DNA of 64,000 nucleotides, taken from the NCBI GenBank assembly GCA_016795105.1, contig JAEUIH010000014.1, positions 79,333 to 143,332 on the forward strand. The letters run 5' to 3'. The translations under genes and the position numbers were made by a program. How positions within the stretch are numbered: position 1 is the first letter of the stretch; the number at the start of each line of letters is the position of its first letter. The notes under the pieces are model-generated. The model worked only from the letters and a program-made list of their open reading frames with translations, made no database searches and was not told the origin of the DNA. Below, piece by piece: positions 34,114 through 44,400 of the stretch. This DNA is from Planctomyces sp. Lineage in GTDB: Bacteria; Planctomycetota; Planctomycetia; Planctomycetales; Planctomycetaceae.

Positions 34114-34581
34114 ATGACCAGAACGATATTTGGTGAACTGAACGCAGCCGGCAGCACATTTGGTATTGTCGTATCCCGCTTTAACGACCTGATTACTCGA
34201 CGACTTGTCGATGGGGCTGTTGACACGATTGTGCGACATGGTGGCGACGATTCGAAGATCGACGTCGCCTGGGTTCCGGGATCATTTGAGATTCCGCTGG
34301 CCGCAGGTGCGATGGCTCGATCGGGGCGTTATTCGGCGGTTATCTGTCTCGGCGCCGTGATTCAGGGTTCAACATCACACCATGAATATATCAACAGTCA
34401 GGTTGCATCCGGCATCATGGGGCTGACTCGGGAAACGGGCATACCTGTGACATTTGGAGTCATCACATGTGAGTCCATGGAGCAGGCATTGGATCGAGCG
34501 GGCGGTAAGGTTGGTAACAAGGGGGTCGAGGCAACTCTGGCTGCGATCGAAATGATCAACCTTCTGAAGAAGCTCAAGTGA
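34114..34581 (+). CDS. ribH: 6,7-dimethyl-8-ribityllumazine synthase
   Basis: 155 residues. Family blocks are VVSRFNDLITRRLVDGA, the substrate loop VPGSFEIPLAAGAMARSG and the active-site GAVIQGSTSHHEYI with the catalytic His. It joins the ribityl-uracil and dihydroxybutanone phosphate to make lumazine, the precursor of riboflavin. It sits between rho and nusB, the common ribH-nusB order. Confidence 0.95.
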   Translation: MTRTIFGELNAAGSTFGIVVSRFNDLITRRLVDGAVDTIVRHGGDDSKIDVAWVPGSFEIPLAAGAMARSGRYSAVICLGAVIQGSTSHHEYINSQVASGIMGLTRETGIPVTFGVITCESMEQALDRAGGKVGNKGVEATLAAIEMINLLKKLK

Positions 34582-34662
34582 TCGCTCCGTTGTTCGAACA
34601 CGCTGCTTCGATCCTGAAGATTGTTAAAACACCAAACTGTCGTTGAACCTGAAGTATTCATC

Positions 34663-35055
34663 ATGCCCGGTCGTCGTGACGCTCGTCGAATTGTTCTCCA
34701 GATGTTGTACCTGATTGATCAGAATTCTGATGCCGATCTTCGTCGTATCAGAAAGACGTTTCTGGATGAATTTCCTCAGGAGGCTCTGCAGGAGTTTTCC
34801 TGGTCGCTGTTCATCGGAGTTCGGGAAGATGTTGCTGAACTCGATAAGATGATTCGCGAGACAGCTTCCAACTGGCGAATTGAACGCATGGCCCCAACCG
34901 ATCGGAACATACTTCGGATGGGAATCTATGAGATGCGAAAGATGGGGACTCCTGCCCCTGTTGTGCTCAATGAAGCCATCGAGATTGCCAGGGAATTCGG
35001 TACGGAAAACTCCGCAGCTTTCGTAAATGGGATACTCGATAAACTAAAGCTGTGA
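34663..35055 (+). CDS. nusB: Transcription antitermination protein NusB
   Basis: 130 residues from ATG 34663, where the family begins (MPGRRDARRIVLQMLYLIDQ). Later blocks IERMAPTDRNILRMGIYEMR and PVVLNEAIEIAREFGTENSA are intact. NusB with NusE binds boxA RNA to prevent termination on rRNA operons. TTG 34621 would only add 14 non-conserved residues. A hairpin and a REP-like repeat follow before the convergent TPR gene. Confidence 0.93.
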   Translation: MPGRRDARRIVLQMLYLIDQNSDADLRRIRKTFLDEFPQEALQEFSWSLFIGVREDVAELDKMIRETASNWRIERMAPTDRNILRMGIYEMRKMGTPAPVVLNEAIEIAREFGTENSAAFVNGILDKLKL

Positions 35056-35069
35056 TCGAGTGATCCGTT

Positions 35070-35105
35070 CGCAGGTTGCACGCCCGCAGAGCCTGCGTTT
35101 GTTCT
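35070..35105 (+). terminator. Weak hairpin terminator after nusB
   Basis: CGCAGG (35070-35075) pairs with CCTGCG (35092-35097) around a long 16-nt loop and is followed by TTTGTTCTTT. Short stem and interrupted T-run make it a modest candidate. Confidence 0.4.
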
Positions 35106-35134
35106 TTACGGCGCAGAATGGTACCGGAGTTCGA

Positions 35135-35161
35135 CATCACGGCGGAGCGTGATGAGTACTT
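35135..35161 (-). repeat. REP-like hairpin repeat, copy D
   Basis: Same 27-nt core as copy A in inverse orientation, 27 nt from the TPR-gene stop and 79 nt after nusB. Next to it, GTACTTTGGGG occurs twice in tandem (35156-35166 and 35167-35177). Confidence 0.8.
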
Positions 35162-35187
35162 TGGGGGTACTTTGGGGTGAGTGTTGA

Positions 35188-37818
35188 TCAGAGTTCGTCG
35201 AGGAATTCTTCTTCGTCTTCACCGTCACCATCGTCGTCGTCGAAGTCGCCCCACGGGATTCTGGCACCCTGCCAGACAACTCCTGGGATGTCGGTGTAGG
35301 TTTCTTCTGAGATGTGCAGTTCTTCGATCCACGCTAGATCATCTCCGCAGCGTTTTTGCCATGCGAGCGACATTGATCTGGCGCTCTCTTCGTTTTCTGC
35401 GAGTACCCCCCATTCGACTGCGTACATGGGCCAATCGGCTTCTGCAGGAAGTCGGGAAGGATTTACAGGCCAGTTCTCATCGAGTGGCTGTATGACCAGC
35501 ATTCTGTAGAGTCTGACTTCCGGTTGCTCGGTTCCCGATTCGCGTTGTTTCTGGAACCAGGTTTCAGGCATCAGTCCGGACTGCAGGAGTCTGTCTTCAA
35601 TGGCTTCAGTCAGAACTGTGTCATGGAGGACATCGTCAGCAACTGTCAGCATGCGGACGAGCAGCGACATGATTCCACCGGGCGAGAGGTAATCGACTTC
35701 ATAGAGCGGAGTTTCGAGAAGTTCGGTGATTCGTGAGCGAGCGGCTTCAGGTTTTCCGAGTCTTGCTTCTGAACAGGCGCGAACGGCCCCAAGGTGCCAG
35801 CCGGTTGCTTCCGCCATGCCTTCTGCGCGGTCGAGACATTGAATCGATTCTTCGTATTGTTCGGTTTCATAAAGGCAGACTCCGCGATAGTAGTTGGCCC
35901 ACGCGAGATTATCGCCTTCGAGATATTCGTAGCGGTCGAGGTATGTCAAAGTGGCTTCAAACTGGTTTAGCCGGAAAGCGGTCATTGCCGCACCGAACGC
36001 GATTCGAGGTTCGATGCAACCTTCTCTGAGGCTGAGGTCAAACACATACAGAGCGTCACGTGGACGATCTGTGTCACTATAAAGATCCGCAAGGCGTTCC
36101 ACGACGTCGGACAGAGAGCGGTCTAGTCTGAAGGCTCGAGCAAAACAGCGTTCTGCTTCGCCGAAGTTGTTTTCCCGCAGGTAGTGATCGCCGGCTCGCA
36201 TGTGATTTCGTGCTCGATCTCCATCCAGTTCGATCGCTTTGCGATGAAGTTGTTCCGTCCGTTCAGCTGTAATTTTTTCTGCAAGTTCTGCATTCGGTCC
36301 TGTGCGAAGCATATCGCCGAGGAATCCGAGTACAGACAGGATGACACCGTTGTCCCGATGTGCCGCAGCTATCGAATTTGCCCACAGCCAGACCTGTTCA
36401 CCGTCTTCGGCGGTTCCGGTGAGATGGGCCATCAGATGAATCAGCGAGGCGGCATCATCGAAGTGAGTGACCTGAGAAGCGTCATATGAGAGAACCTGTT
36501 CACGTATCGCCAGAAAGTCTTCTTCATTGGGGTCATCCATCAATTGGGTCATGCGCTCGCGAAGTTTGGCAATCGGCAGGCTCAGCGGTGTTGATTCTGA
36601 ATCCGTATCCGTCGCAGACGGCAAAATTGGTGTGGCTGTGGATGGGCTGGCGAGGCCTTCAGCCGTTGAAGCAGCATTCGTCTGCGGAATGGAATCATGA
36701 AACGCCGCGAGTGGCGATGTTGGCTGAGAAGACATGAGTGCATCGAGTCTTCGAATGGTCAGCCAGTCGTTGGCAGAGCGTGCCTTTTGCTCCAGTGGTT
36801 TCGCAAGTGCTTCCGCCTGTTTCTGTATTCCAGCAAGACGTTTGACAGCAATCAGCCTCAGGCGAGTTTCGAACCACAGATGTGTCCCGCCGCATTTCTG
36901 CAATCGCTGGTCCCAGGACGTCAGTCGACTCGATGCGGACTCCCAGTCCTGTTTCATTGCATCGGAGAGAGCTCGATTCAACGCGAGTTGCAGGTCGAAC
37001 AGCGGGCATTCGTCGGCGGAAGGCATCTGCGAATAGATTGGATCAGTCTCAAGTCGAGGTTCCTGCCCCGCAGCGATCAGGACTGCGTCGAGCAGCAGCA
37101 GAGTTCGAATGCGGGCTTCGGTCTTCAGTGAGACGGAGTCTTCATCTGCGAACCGGAGAGCATCTTCGAGGAGGCGGATCGCCTGATCGAAGCGGCTGTG
37201 GAGGGCCTCCAGCCAGCCGGCTTTGCCTGATGCAACCCAGCGTCGGTCACCTCGATCAGACCACGCTCCTCCATGTTCGGTCACCTGGCGGCATTGATGA
37301 AGGGCAATTTCTGCGTCGTCCGCAGCCGTGTAAACATCGCAGGCGTATTCCCGAAAGCAGCCGATGCACCCCAGCTTTCCAGTCTGACGGCAGACCTGAA
37401 TGCCATCAGCAATGCAGGCATGCAGGCCTTCAGAATTGTAACCTTCGAGCTGACCGGTCGCTTCGGCCAGATTTTCATAGGCACAGGAACTCATCGAATA
37501 AACGAGATGTTCATACTGCTGAGCCGAGAGGTCTGCCTGAATCTGCCGGATTCGTTCTTCGTCTTCAAGAAGAGCGATCAATTCTACGGCTCGTTCCCGC
37601 ATCGTCTGAAAATCAAGCAAATACTGCGCCTGATCCATCTGAAAGAACGTCCCAATTACATATGGATAAGCGCGTTGCTCAGATCTGGCGCGTCGACGAA
37701 GTTCACCATAAAGCCTGGATGAGCTTGCAAACTGACACTTTGGGATAAGCTCGCCGGCCTGTTCCTGCAGCTGTTCAAGCTGACGATCAATTTCCGGTTC
37801 GTTGCTGGATGAAGACAT
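35188..37818 (-). CDS. Large tetratricopeptide-repeat protein
   Basis: 876 residues, almost all helical, soluble. TPR-type helices are easiest to see in residues 560-700 (RAGDHYLRENNFGEAERCFA, YSDTDRPRDALYVFDLSLRE, YYRGVCLYETEQYEESIQCL). The N-terminal half is a less regular helical repeat with several Cys (LGCIGCFREYACDVY). A low-complexity Thr/Ser/Pro stretch near residues 385-420 separates two halves. The C-terminus is strongly acidic (DFDDDDGDGEDEEEFLDEL). It probably serves as a protein-protein scaffold. No signal peptide or membrane helix. Confidence 0.75.
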   Translation of the reverse strand: MSSSSNEPEIDRQLEQLQEQAGELIPKCQFASSSRLYGELRRRARSEQRAYPYVIGTFFQMDQAQYLLDFQTMRERAVELIALLEDEERIRQIQADLSAQQYEHLVYSMSSCAYENLAEATGQLEGYNSEGLHACIADGIQVCRQTGKLGCIGCFREYACDVYTAADDAEIALHQCRQVTEHGGAWSDRGDRRWVASGKAGWLEALHSRFDQAIRLLEDALRFADEDSVSLKTEARIRTLLLLDAVLIAAGQEPRLETDPIYSQMPSADECPLFDLQLALNRALSDAMKQDWESASSRLTSWDQRLQKCGGTHLWFETRLRLIAVKRLAGIQKQAEALAKPLEQKARSANDWLTIRRLDALMSSQPTSPLAAFHDSIPQTNAASTAEGLASPSTATPILPSATDTDSESTPLSLPIAKLRERMTQLMDDPNEEDFLAIREQVLSYDASQVTHFDDAASLIHLMAHLTGTAEDGEQVWLWANSIAAAHRDNGVILSVLGFLGDMLRTGPNAELAEKITAERTEQLHRKAIELDGDRARNHMRAGDHYLRENNFGEAERCFARAFRLDRSLSDVVERLADLYSDTDRPRDALYVFDLSLREGCIEPRIAFGAAMTAFRLNQFEATLTYLDRYEYLEGDNLAWANYYRGVCLYETEQYEESIQCLDRAEGMAEATGWHLGAVRACSEARLGKPEAARSRITELLETPLYEVDYLSPGGIMSLLVRMLTVADDVLHDTVLTEAIEDRLLQSGLMPETWFQKQRESGTEQPEVRLYRMLVIQPLDENWPVNPSRLPAEADWPMYAVEWGVLAENEESARSMSLAWQKRCGDDLAWIEELHISEETYTDIPGVVWQGARIPWGDFDDDDGDGEDEEEFLDEL

Positions 37819-37997
37819 AGCTTTGAACTTTTCAGACAGGACAGGAGACAGGATGAGTTCAGATTATCGGAGAATCGAGCGGGTGTTGTCGAGCCCGTCG
37901 TCAAAATGCAGGCTGAGTAAAAAACTTTGAACGAATTTGGACGTTGAGCTGCTTAACACCGGGACGGCTGGTTCTGATGGACTGACGGAGAGCAGTA

Positions 37998-39239
37998 GTG
38001 ATTCGCCTTATTTGTTCGACATTTGTCCTGGTTTGCTGTTTCGTCGGTATCGCTGCGGTCCACAGACCTTCGACAGCAGTTGGATGTGCCGTTGTGGTGC
38101 CTGGCAGAGCGGATGTGGAGATCACCGACGAGACGGCTTTGATTATCTGGGATTCCGAGACCCATACAGAACACTTTATTCGCAACGCGAATTTCGTGAC
38201 GAATGCGAAGGAGTTCGGGTTTATCGTGCCGACACCAACACGACCGACCCTGCATGAGAGTGGCGGAAGGGTCCTCTCAAATCTCATGAAGCTGACAGCC
38301 CCGCGAATTGAGTATCGGGAGAAAAAGGAACCCGCATTTCGACTGTTTGCTCCGGGAACCGGCTTTGACCTCCTGTTTCCTGTCCTGCCTTACAGTGGGG
38401 AAGGTGCGATCGCCCCAAACTCTGCCGTGACCGGGGCAGTTCAGGTGATCGAAGAGTTGTCGGTTGCAGGATATGATGCTGCCATTCTCAAAGCTTCAGA
38501 TCCGGATTCATTGCTGGAATGGCTGCGTGAACACAACTACGCGTCGCGCCCTGAGCTTGAAGAATGGGTGCGAGTCTATACCGAGCAGGACTGGTTTCTC
38601 ACGGCCTTTCGGATTTCGGCCGCAACAGATCGTCAGGCTGGCCAGACAGGAGAGGCGGGTCAAACGGGTCAGGCGGTTGCTCAGCCCGTTCGAATTACGT
38701 TTCAGACGGATCGGCCGTTTTATCCCTATCGTGAACCCGTGACAGGTGTGCGAGGGGCGGCCGAAGAGAATGTCTCTGAAGCGGCCACGGAAACAGAAGT
38801 CTCACCTGTGAAGCACCGATTGCTCAGGCTGTTTGTGCTGGCGGATCAGCGAATGCAGGGAACGATTGGAGACTCCGGCCTTCAACCGGCAAAAACGGTT
38901 TGGGCGGGGCGGCTGAGCCAGTGGAATGGGGAATGGATTGATGATTTGCTCAGCGGCAGTGCTGCTGACAAAACGATGCTGGTCTCAGGCAGAACCTTGT
39001 ACCTGACAGAGCTGGAAGATCACAGCACTCCACGGCCAGGAACCGATGAATTGTATCTCAAGGTCTCTGCGGACCAATCGCTGGTTGAACGGCCGGTCGA
39101 AGTGAGATTTTACACTGGCTACGAATACAATCCTGACCTGCACCAATGGCCTTTTATTCTGATGGGGGCCGGCAGTATGTTACTGGTTTTGCGGGGGCGT
39201 GGAATCCGCAGGCGAATCTTCAGTCTGTGGAGGCGTTGA
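37998..39239 (+). CDS. DUF2330 secreted/anchored protein
   Basis: 413 residues from GTG 37998. A signal peptide (hydrophobic residues 4-25) precedes a domain with the DUF2330 hallmarks: CAVVVPGRADVEITDETALI near the N-terminus, FGFIVPTPTRPTLHESGG and FYPYREP. Cys-x-x in the mature N-terminus and a C-terminal hydrophobic helix followed by Arg-rich tail (LLVLRGRGIRRRIFSLWRR) point to a membrane-anchored extracytoplasmic protein. Its last 60 nt overlap the 3' end of the gene on the opposite strand. Confidence 0.75.
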   Translation: MIRLICSTFVLVCCFVGIAAVHRPSTAVGCAVVVPGRADVEITDETALIIWDSETHTEHFIRNANFVTNAKEFGFIVPTPTRPTLHESGGRVLSNLMKLTAPRIEYREKKEPAFRLFAPGTGFDLLFPVLPYSGEGAIAPNSAVTGAVQVIEELSVAGYDAAILKASDPDSLLEWLREHNYASRPELEEWVRVYTEQDWFLTAFRISAATDRQAGQTGEAGQTGQAVAQPVRITFQTDRPFYPYREPVTGVRGAAEENVSEAATETEVSPVKHRLLRLFVLADQRMQGTIGDSGLQPAKTVWAGRLSQWNGEWIDDLLSGSAADKTMLVSGRTLYLTELEDHSTPRPGTDELYLKVSADQSLVERPVEVRFYTGYEYNPDLHQWPFILMGAGSMLLVLRGRGIRRRIFSLWRR

Positions 39240-40733
39240 CGCTGGAGTCTCCGGCGGAGTCGTCGCTTCTGGCGGAGTCTTTCCCACGGGCGGAGCTTTC
39301 GGAGGTCGAGGGGTTCGATAGCTGATAATTCCGGTTTGTTCCATGGCCACATAGAGCCATGAGGGTTTCCATGGTCTGTTGTGAGACCATGAAACGGTGA
39401 AGATGGACCCTGCGAGCAGCAGCAGGCACAGCCACTGAGTCTTTTTTGTTCGGAGCAGAAATTCGAGAGCTGGCACCATCATAAGCCACCAGAAGGGAGT
39501 CAGCCACAACATCCATCGCAGTGCAACAGAGTTCCCTCCGTAGTTGTAGTTTGCCGTTCGGGTGAGGTAGAACGTCAGAGTCACTGTAGACAGCAGGGCG
39601 CCGATCAGCAGGACGGGGCGGAGGAGGGTGGACTGGGGAGGTGTCTGTTCATTCTGTGTCGAAGATGATGCTGCGTTTGGCTGGCAAAACAACAGGCAGT
39701 AAAAGCCGGGAATGATGAGTAGAAGAGCGGGTGTTAACGAAAACAGACCGTGGTGGCCGAGCAGGCAGTGGAACAGATAAGTGGTCCACGATTCGGTGTT
39801 TGCATCCAGATCCTGTGGGTTCATCCAGTAACTTGGCACGCCATTGTGAATGTATTCGTATTTCTCTGTGCCGTAGTACATGTAAAAGGGTTTGATTCCG
39901 CCGGTGCAGATCCAGTTTGTGATGAGAAACGCTGCAAGTGGCAGCAGCGCAGCTGGTATGAATGCCCAGGCCGTCTTTCGCAGGTCGCACTGAACAGCCA
40001 ACAGGAACGCGAGGATTCCGAACAGGGCTGCCGGCAATTCAAAGCAACTGCACAGTGCGGCGTTGAAACCGAGGATGGCCATGTCTGCCGGGCAAACGAA
40101 TTGTCTGGCTGACCGAGCGTACGTGAGACGGACAATGGCGGAAACGCAGAAGACGGCACAGATCGCCGCGGGAGTATGGTTGTTGAGAGACGCAAGATAG
40201 GGATTGAGAAGAGACCCCATACCCGCAAACGCAAGAACAAAGAGTCTGGTGGCTTCAGACGCTTTTACAAAGTGCAGAGTACGTCGAAGTGACAGAAGTG
40301 CGAGGCACATCGGGAGCCAGTTGACAAACATCAGCAGAAGCCGAACGACAAATGCCGTGTGCTGAAAAAGCCCGAGTCCGATTGTGTGTCGTTCAACCCA
40401 GTAGAGCCCGGCGACAATTGTGGAGAGGAGGGGGGGCTTTGAAGAGTAAAAGTGCCAGGGCTCGTCTTCTGAAAGTCGATGTCGCACTTTGTCAATCGTG
40501 CGAAACCTCGTGAGCTGATCGATTTCATCAATCTGATACGTACCACGTTCCACAAGTGACCAGACGGTGGCCCATCGCGATCGGTCGTTGGCACTCTGAA
40601 GCGGTTCAGCGCTCAGGATGGACGCTGCGAGGATTGCAGCAGAAATCAGAATCAACAGAGATTCTGCATGCCGATTCCCAGGTTGAAACTCTGCGTCAGT
40701 TTGACATGACATTGTTTTCGCGTTTGGCATCAT
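39180..40733 (-). CDS. Polytopic membrane protein, glycosyltransferase-C-like
   Basis: 517 residues with about ten hydrophobic helices (for example LLILISAAILAASILSA, VVRLLLMFVNWLPMCLALLS, CELLPAALFGILAFL-like segments and WWLMMVPALEFLL). The first extracytoplasmic loop contains WHFYSSKPPLLS, resembling the acidic/aromatic loop of GT-C mannosyltransferases and PMT-like proteins. The C-terminal 45 residues form a Pro/Thr-rich tail (KTPPEATTPPETPASTPPQT), which is antisense to the DUF2330 gene end. Start could be 40733, 40730 or 40712. Function is inferred only from topology. Confidence 0.65.
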   Translation of the reverse strand: MMPNAKTMSCQTDAEFQPGNRHAESLLILISAAILAASILSAEPLQSANDRSRWATVWSLVERGTYQIDEIDQLTRFRTIDKVRHRLSEDEPWHFYSSKPPLLSTIVAGLYWVERHTIGLGLFQHTAFVVRLLLMFVNWLPMCLALLSLRRTLHFVKASEATRLFVLAFAGMGSLLNPYLASLNNHTPAAICAVFCVSAIVRLTYARSARQFVCPADMAILGFNAALCSCFELPAALFGILAFLLAVQCDLRKTAWAFIPAALLPLAAFLITNWICTGGIKPFYMYYGTEKYEYIHNGVPSYWMNPQDLDANTESWTTYLFHCLLGHHGLFSLTPALLLIIPGFYCLLFCQPNAASSSTQNEQTPPQSTLLRPVLLIGALLSTVTLTFYLTRTANYNYGGNSVALRWMLWLTPFWWLMMVPALEFLLRTKKTQWLCLLLLAGSIFTVSWSHNRPWKPSWLYVAMEQTGIISYRTPRPPKAPPVGKTPPEATTPPETPASTPPQTEDSPADSTPPQNQ

Positions 40734-40899
40734 CGGTCGTTCGGACTGGCAGAATGAGAAATTCGAGTACTTGTCGAGGAAGACCAGGACTCTGTATTAT
40801 TGGAAGTTGTAACTTCGCAGAGCATACTCGGCTCAGAAGTTTGTTGCATCTGAAGCAGCGGTGGCCTGCCTCGAGCAGGAGAAGAATCAGAGGTTCGGG

Positions 40900-41424
40900 A
40901 TGGCAGATATTCAGGGGAATCAGACCGGAAGCCGAGACAAAAACACCGGAAAGGTCTGGACCATCGTTGCTGGTCTGCTGGTGTTCTTTGCAATTCTGGC
41001 GGCCGTCTATTACTACCTGATTCCGCGACTGGATGGAGAACCTCTGTCTTCGGGCGCGAAGCTGGAGATGCGAATGGCAGTCAAAGCTTCGCAGCCCGGA
41101 TTCAAAGAAGCAAAGACTCCTCAGGGTGAGACCGTCTACGTTTCTCCGGAGATAGTGCTTTCCGCAGCTGACATCAGCACGTTTCGGGGTTACTACGATG
41201 AAAACGGACAGGCTGTGCTTGCACTAAAGTTTAACAACATGGGGACTGCGAAGATTCGGGAATATTCACGAGAGAACCTTCAGACCCTGGCCGCATTTTC
41301 TGTCAACGACAAAATCATCAGTTGCCCGATGATCACGGCAGAACTTGGCAGTCGTGTTGTGCTCGAACTGGGCGAACTAAGTCGCGACGATGCCGAAGAA
41401 GTGTTTGCTCGACTGACTCAGTAA
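40900..41424 (+). CDS. SecDF P1-head-like membrane-anchored protein
   Basis: 174 residues from ATG 40900, preceded by AGAGG. One N-terminal helix (TIVAGLLVFFAILAAVYYYL) anchors a periplasmic domain that resembles the P1 head subdomain of SecD: VLSAADISTFRGYYDENGQA, VLALKFNNMGTAKIREYSRE, NLQTLAAFSVNDKIISCPMI. SecD membrane channels are not present, so it is not a translocase; a stand-alone P1-like module is an unusual form. It ends 7 nt inside the 3' end of the giant kinase gene on the other strand. Confidence 0.7.
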   Translation: MADIQGNQTGSRDKNTGKVWTIVAGLLVFFAILAAVYYYLIPRLDGEPLSSGAKLEMRMAVKASQPGFKEAKTPQGETVYVSPEIVLSAADISTFRGYYDENGQAVLALKFNNMGTAKIREYSRENLQTLAAFSVNDKIISCPMITAELGSRVVLELGELSRDDAEEVFARLTQ

Positions 41425-44400
41425 GGCCCGGAATTCCCGATCAGTTGTTCAGCTTCACTGAGCAGCAGACGGATTTCCAGGTGCACATTCCATGGGAGAC
41501 TGATATCAGGCTGAGCGAGCCACTCGTGTGCCTTCTTCAGTTGCTGCTGAGCATCGACGGAATTTCCTGCCTGAGAGTGTGCCATGGCGAGGAAAATGAA
41601 GTCATTGGCAAATGCGTTTCCGCGAGCGGCGATCGTTTCATTCAGTCGCTGGGTTGATTCTGCGAAGCGACCCGCGCGATAGAGTGCCGTAGAGTGATTG
41701 TAGAGCGGGGAAGGATGACGAGGAATTTCCGAGTTGACTCGCTCTGCAAGAGAAACGACTTCCACTGGATCTTCAGCAGCTCCATCCGCGAGTGAACAGA
41801 ACCAGACGAGTTGGTCCACGCAATGAACATCTGAATGAAGGCTGAATCGTGCGATGAGTGTTCGACAGGAATTTCGATACCCTTCCAGATTTCCAGCAGC
41901 CAGAAAGCTCACAAGGCAGTGGTGGCATGAGGCGAGGTCGTCTGGTTTAACATCGCCAGCCAGATCAAAGTCCGCGGCAGCGAGATCCGCCTGTTCTCGG
42001 CCAGCGTGGAACGTCGCTCTCATCATCAGTACTCGCGGATTATCCGGGGCGAGCAGGACAGCCTGATCGAATGCGAGCCGTGCGTCTTCGTATTCGCCGC
42101 TGCAGATGTGGCAGGCGGCCACTTGCAGCCAGGCGTTTGTATCCCACGGAATCACGCGAACGTACTCTTTCCATGCTACGGCAGCTTTGCTGAAGTCCCT
42201 TTCCAGCTGATAGGTTTCGGCCGTGTGTGCCATTTCGATCAGGGCCCAGGCTTCGTGGTACAGCAGTTCAGCTGTGGTGAATTCACCGATGGTCAGGTTG
42301 TGTAGTCCAAACGCAGTTGGATTGAGATGCTGCTGTTGATGTAGCTTTCGCCACTCCGCTGATTTATTCAGGAACTGAGTTGCTGAATCTCTTTTCCCTA
42401 ACTTGTATTGCGACATTGCCAGGGCTGGCCAGAACATTGCTGCCTGTTGCCAGTGAGTTGTCTGGCGGAGTCCGGCGTCGAGCTGAGCGTTTGCCTCCTG
42501 ATATTGTCCGGCTCTGAGGTGTGCCAGCCCGAGGAACAGGCGAGCTCGTGGATCTGGGCTGCCTGGTTGTACCTGTTTCGCGAGTTCAACAACCTCTTCA
42601 GGACGGATCGCGTTTGAATTGGCGAGTACCAGCAGCCAGAGGCGTTCGCCGGGATTGTGCTTTGTCTCAATGGCTTCGCGACAGATGCTTTCAAACGCTG
42701 GATGATCGTTAAGCAACAGGGCAGCTCCGCCAGCTTCAGCAAACCGCGCAAGGCCTCGAAGTTTGCTGACACATTCGGCCGCCTGATTCACTTCGCCCTG
42801 TCGATAGTGCATCAGGAACTGTGCAAAGATCAATGACGGGCGGCTTCTTTGTCGATGCTGAGCGATCTCGTGACCAACTTTGGGATGCTGCAGGAACTCG
42901 AGGTCGACCGCGTCTGTCCATGGAAAACTGTCGATTTTCAGTTCGGCCGAGACACGAATAGCAGCGTCGATATCCTCGGCAGCCCGCCGGGCATCTCCCT
43001 TGTCAGCAAAGAGGCGTGCTCTTGCAATCAGGAGTTCGCGATTACTCGGATTAGCCTCAACAGCTCGATTGAAGGCGGCCTCAGAAGCTGTAAATTCGCC
43101 CAGGGTTCGGAGACGTTCGGCAAGAAATGGAGAAGCGAGGGAATCTTCTGGCTTCGCTGCGTTGTGTGCTTCTTCAAATGCAGCGATCGACGGATCCATC
43201 GTGTTTCGATAGTTTCGTCGGGCTTCATAGTGTTTGCTCAGCAGATCATCCAGACGTTTTGTGTCGCCATCGATCAATTGACATGCCTCTCGATACGGAG
43301 GCAAAAACTCGATCAGGTAGTGTGTGCCATCGGCAGAAAAGTTGTTGATCGATGACTCCAGAAATTCATCTGATTTTTTCTTCCACTCTTTTGCCAGTTC
43401 ATGCTGCCCCAGCTTCTGATAGACTAATGCGGCAATGGGCCAGGAATGTGCATCCCACTCCTTACGTTCCGCCAGAATGGTGATCGCTTTGTCATATTCA
43501 CCTGTCCGACCGTAGACTTGCGCAGCCCGTCTCCATTGGTATGCATCAGATGCAGGACGTACTGATTCGATCCAGGCTGCGACCCAGCCGAGGAGTTCGT
43601 TCGAGGTGATCTGGCTTGATGTTGACCAGGAGCAGACGCAAGCCACGGTGCAAAGATCGACAGTTGCAGGGCGTAATCTTGCAATCGTGGCCAATTCGCT
43701 GCATGTGATCGCATAAGATTCTTCATCGCCGTTGATTAGTGATGAAGCCGCGAGGAGTTCCCTGGGGAAAGGATTGAGGTTAGGGTCGCGTTGAATTGAT
43801 TCCTTTAGTTTCAAAGTCAATTCCGGGAACAGCGCGTCCCTTAGGTATCCATGAGACAAGTCAAGAGGATTGTCACCGATCCTTGCAGTGAAGTGAGTTC
43901 CGGTCGGCGGAACGGTCGTTTTCAGTAAGATCTGATTGAGTCCCTTTCGCAGGACGATTGGATGGCATTTGGTCACCATGTCAAGGCCGTTTCCATAAGC
44001 TTGAGGACGCAGGCCGTCGAAGACCTCAACTGCATTTACCCAGCACCGTTGGATATTGTCCGCTCTGGTCCACAGAAGCACAGTTCTTTCCTCCGGCGAG
44101 TAGACGAACGTCAGCGCGTATTGGGACGTAGAGCCGGAAGAACCGGCAGCGGCAGCGAGACGAACATGTCCCCATTGTTCCGTTTTTTCATGTCGCCATC
44201 CCACGAGTCGATCAGAGAGTCCTGTCAGTGGGTCGAAGACAGGGATCGGCTTCGAGGGATCGGGATTAATCTCCGGCGGGCAGAATTGCTTCAATTCCCC
44301 GGGATATGGCCCTGCCACCCACCAGCCGGCTTCGAGGAACTTATTCAGTTCATGGGGAATCATCTCTGCTGCTTTTGCAAAGTCTGCTTCCGCTTTCTCT

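Noticed and set aside
36882..37748. 288-residue plus-strand frame over the TPR gene
   Set aside because: Low-complexity Arg/Ser/Gln-rich translation, typical of an antisense shadow.
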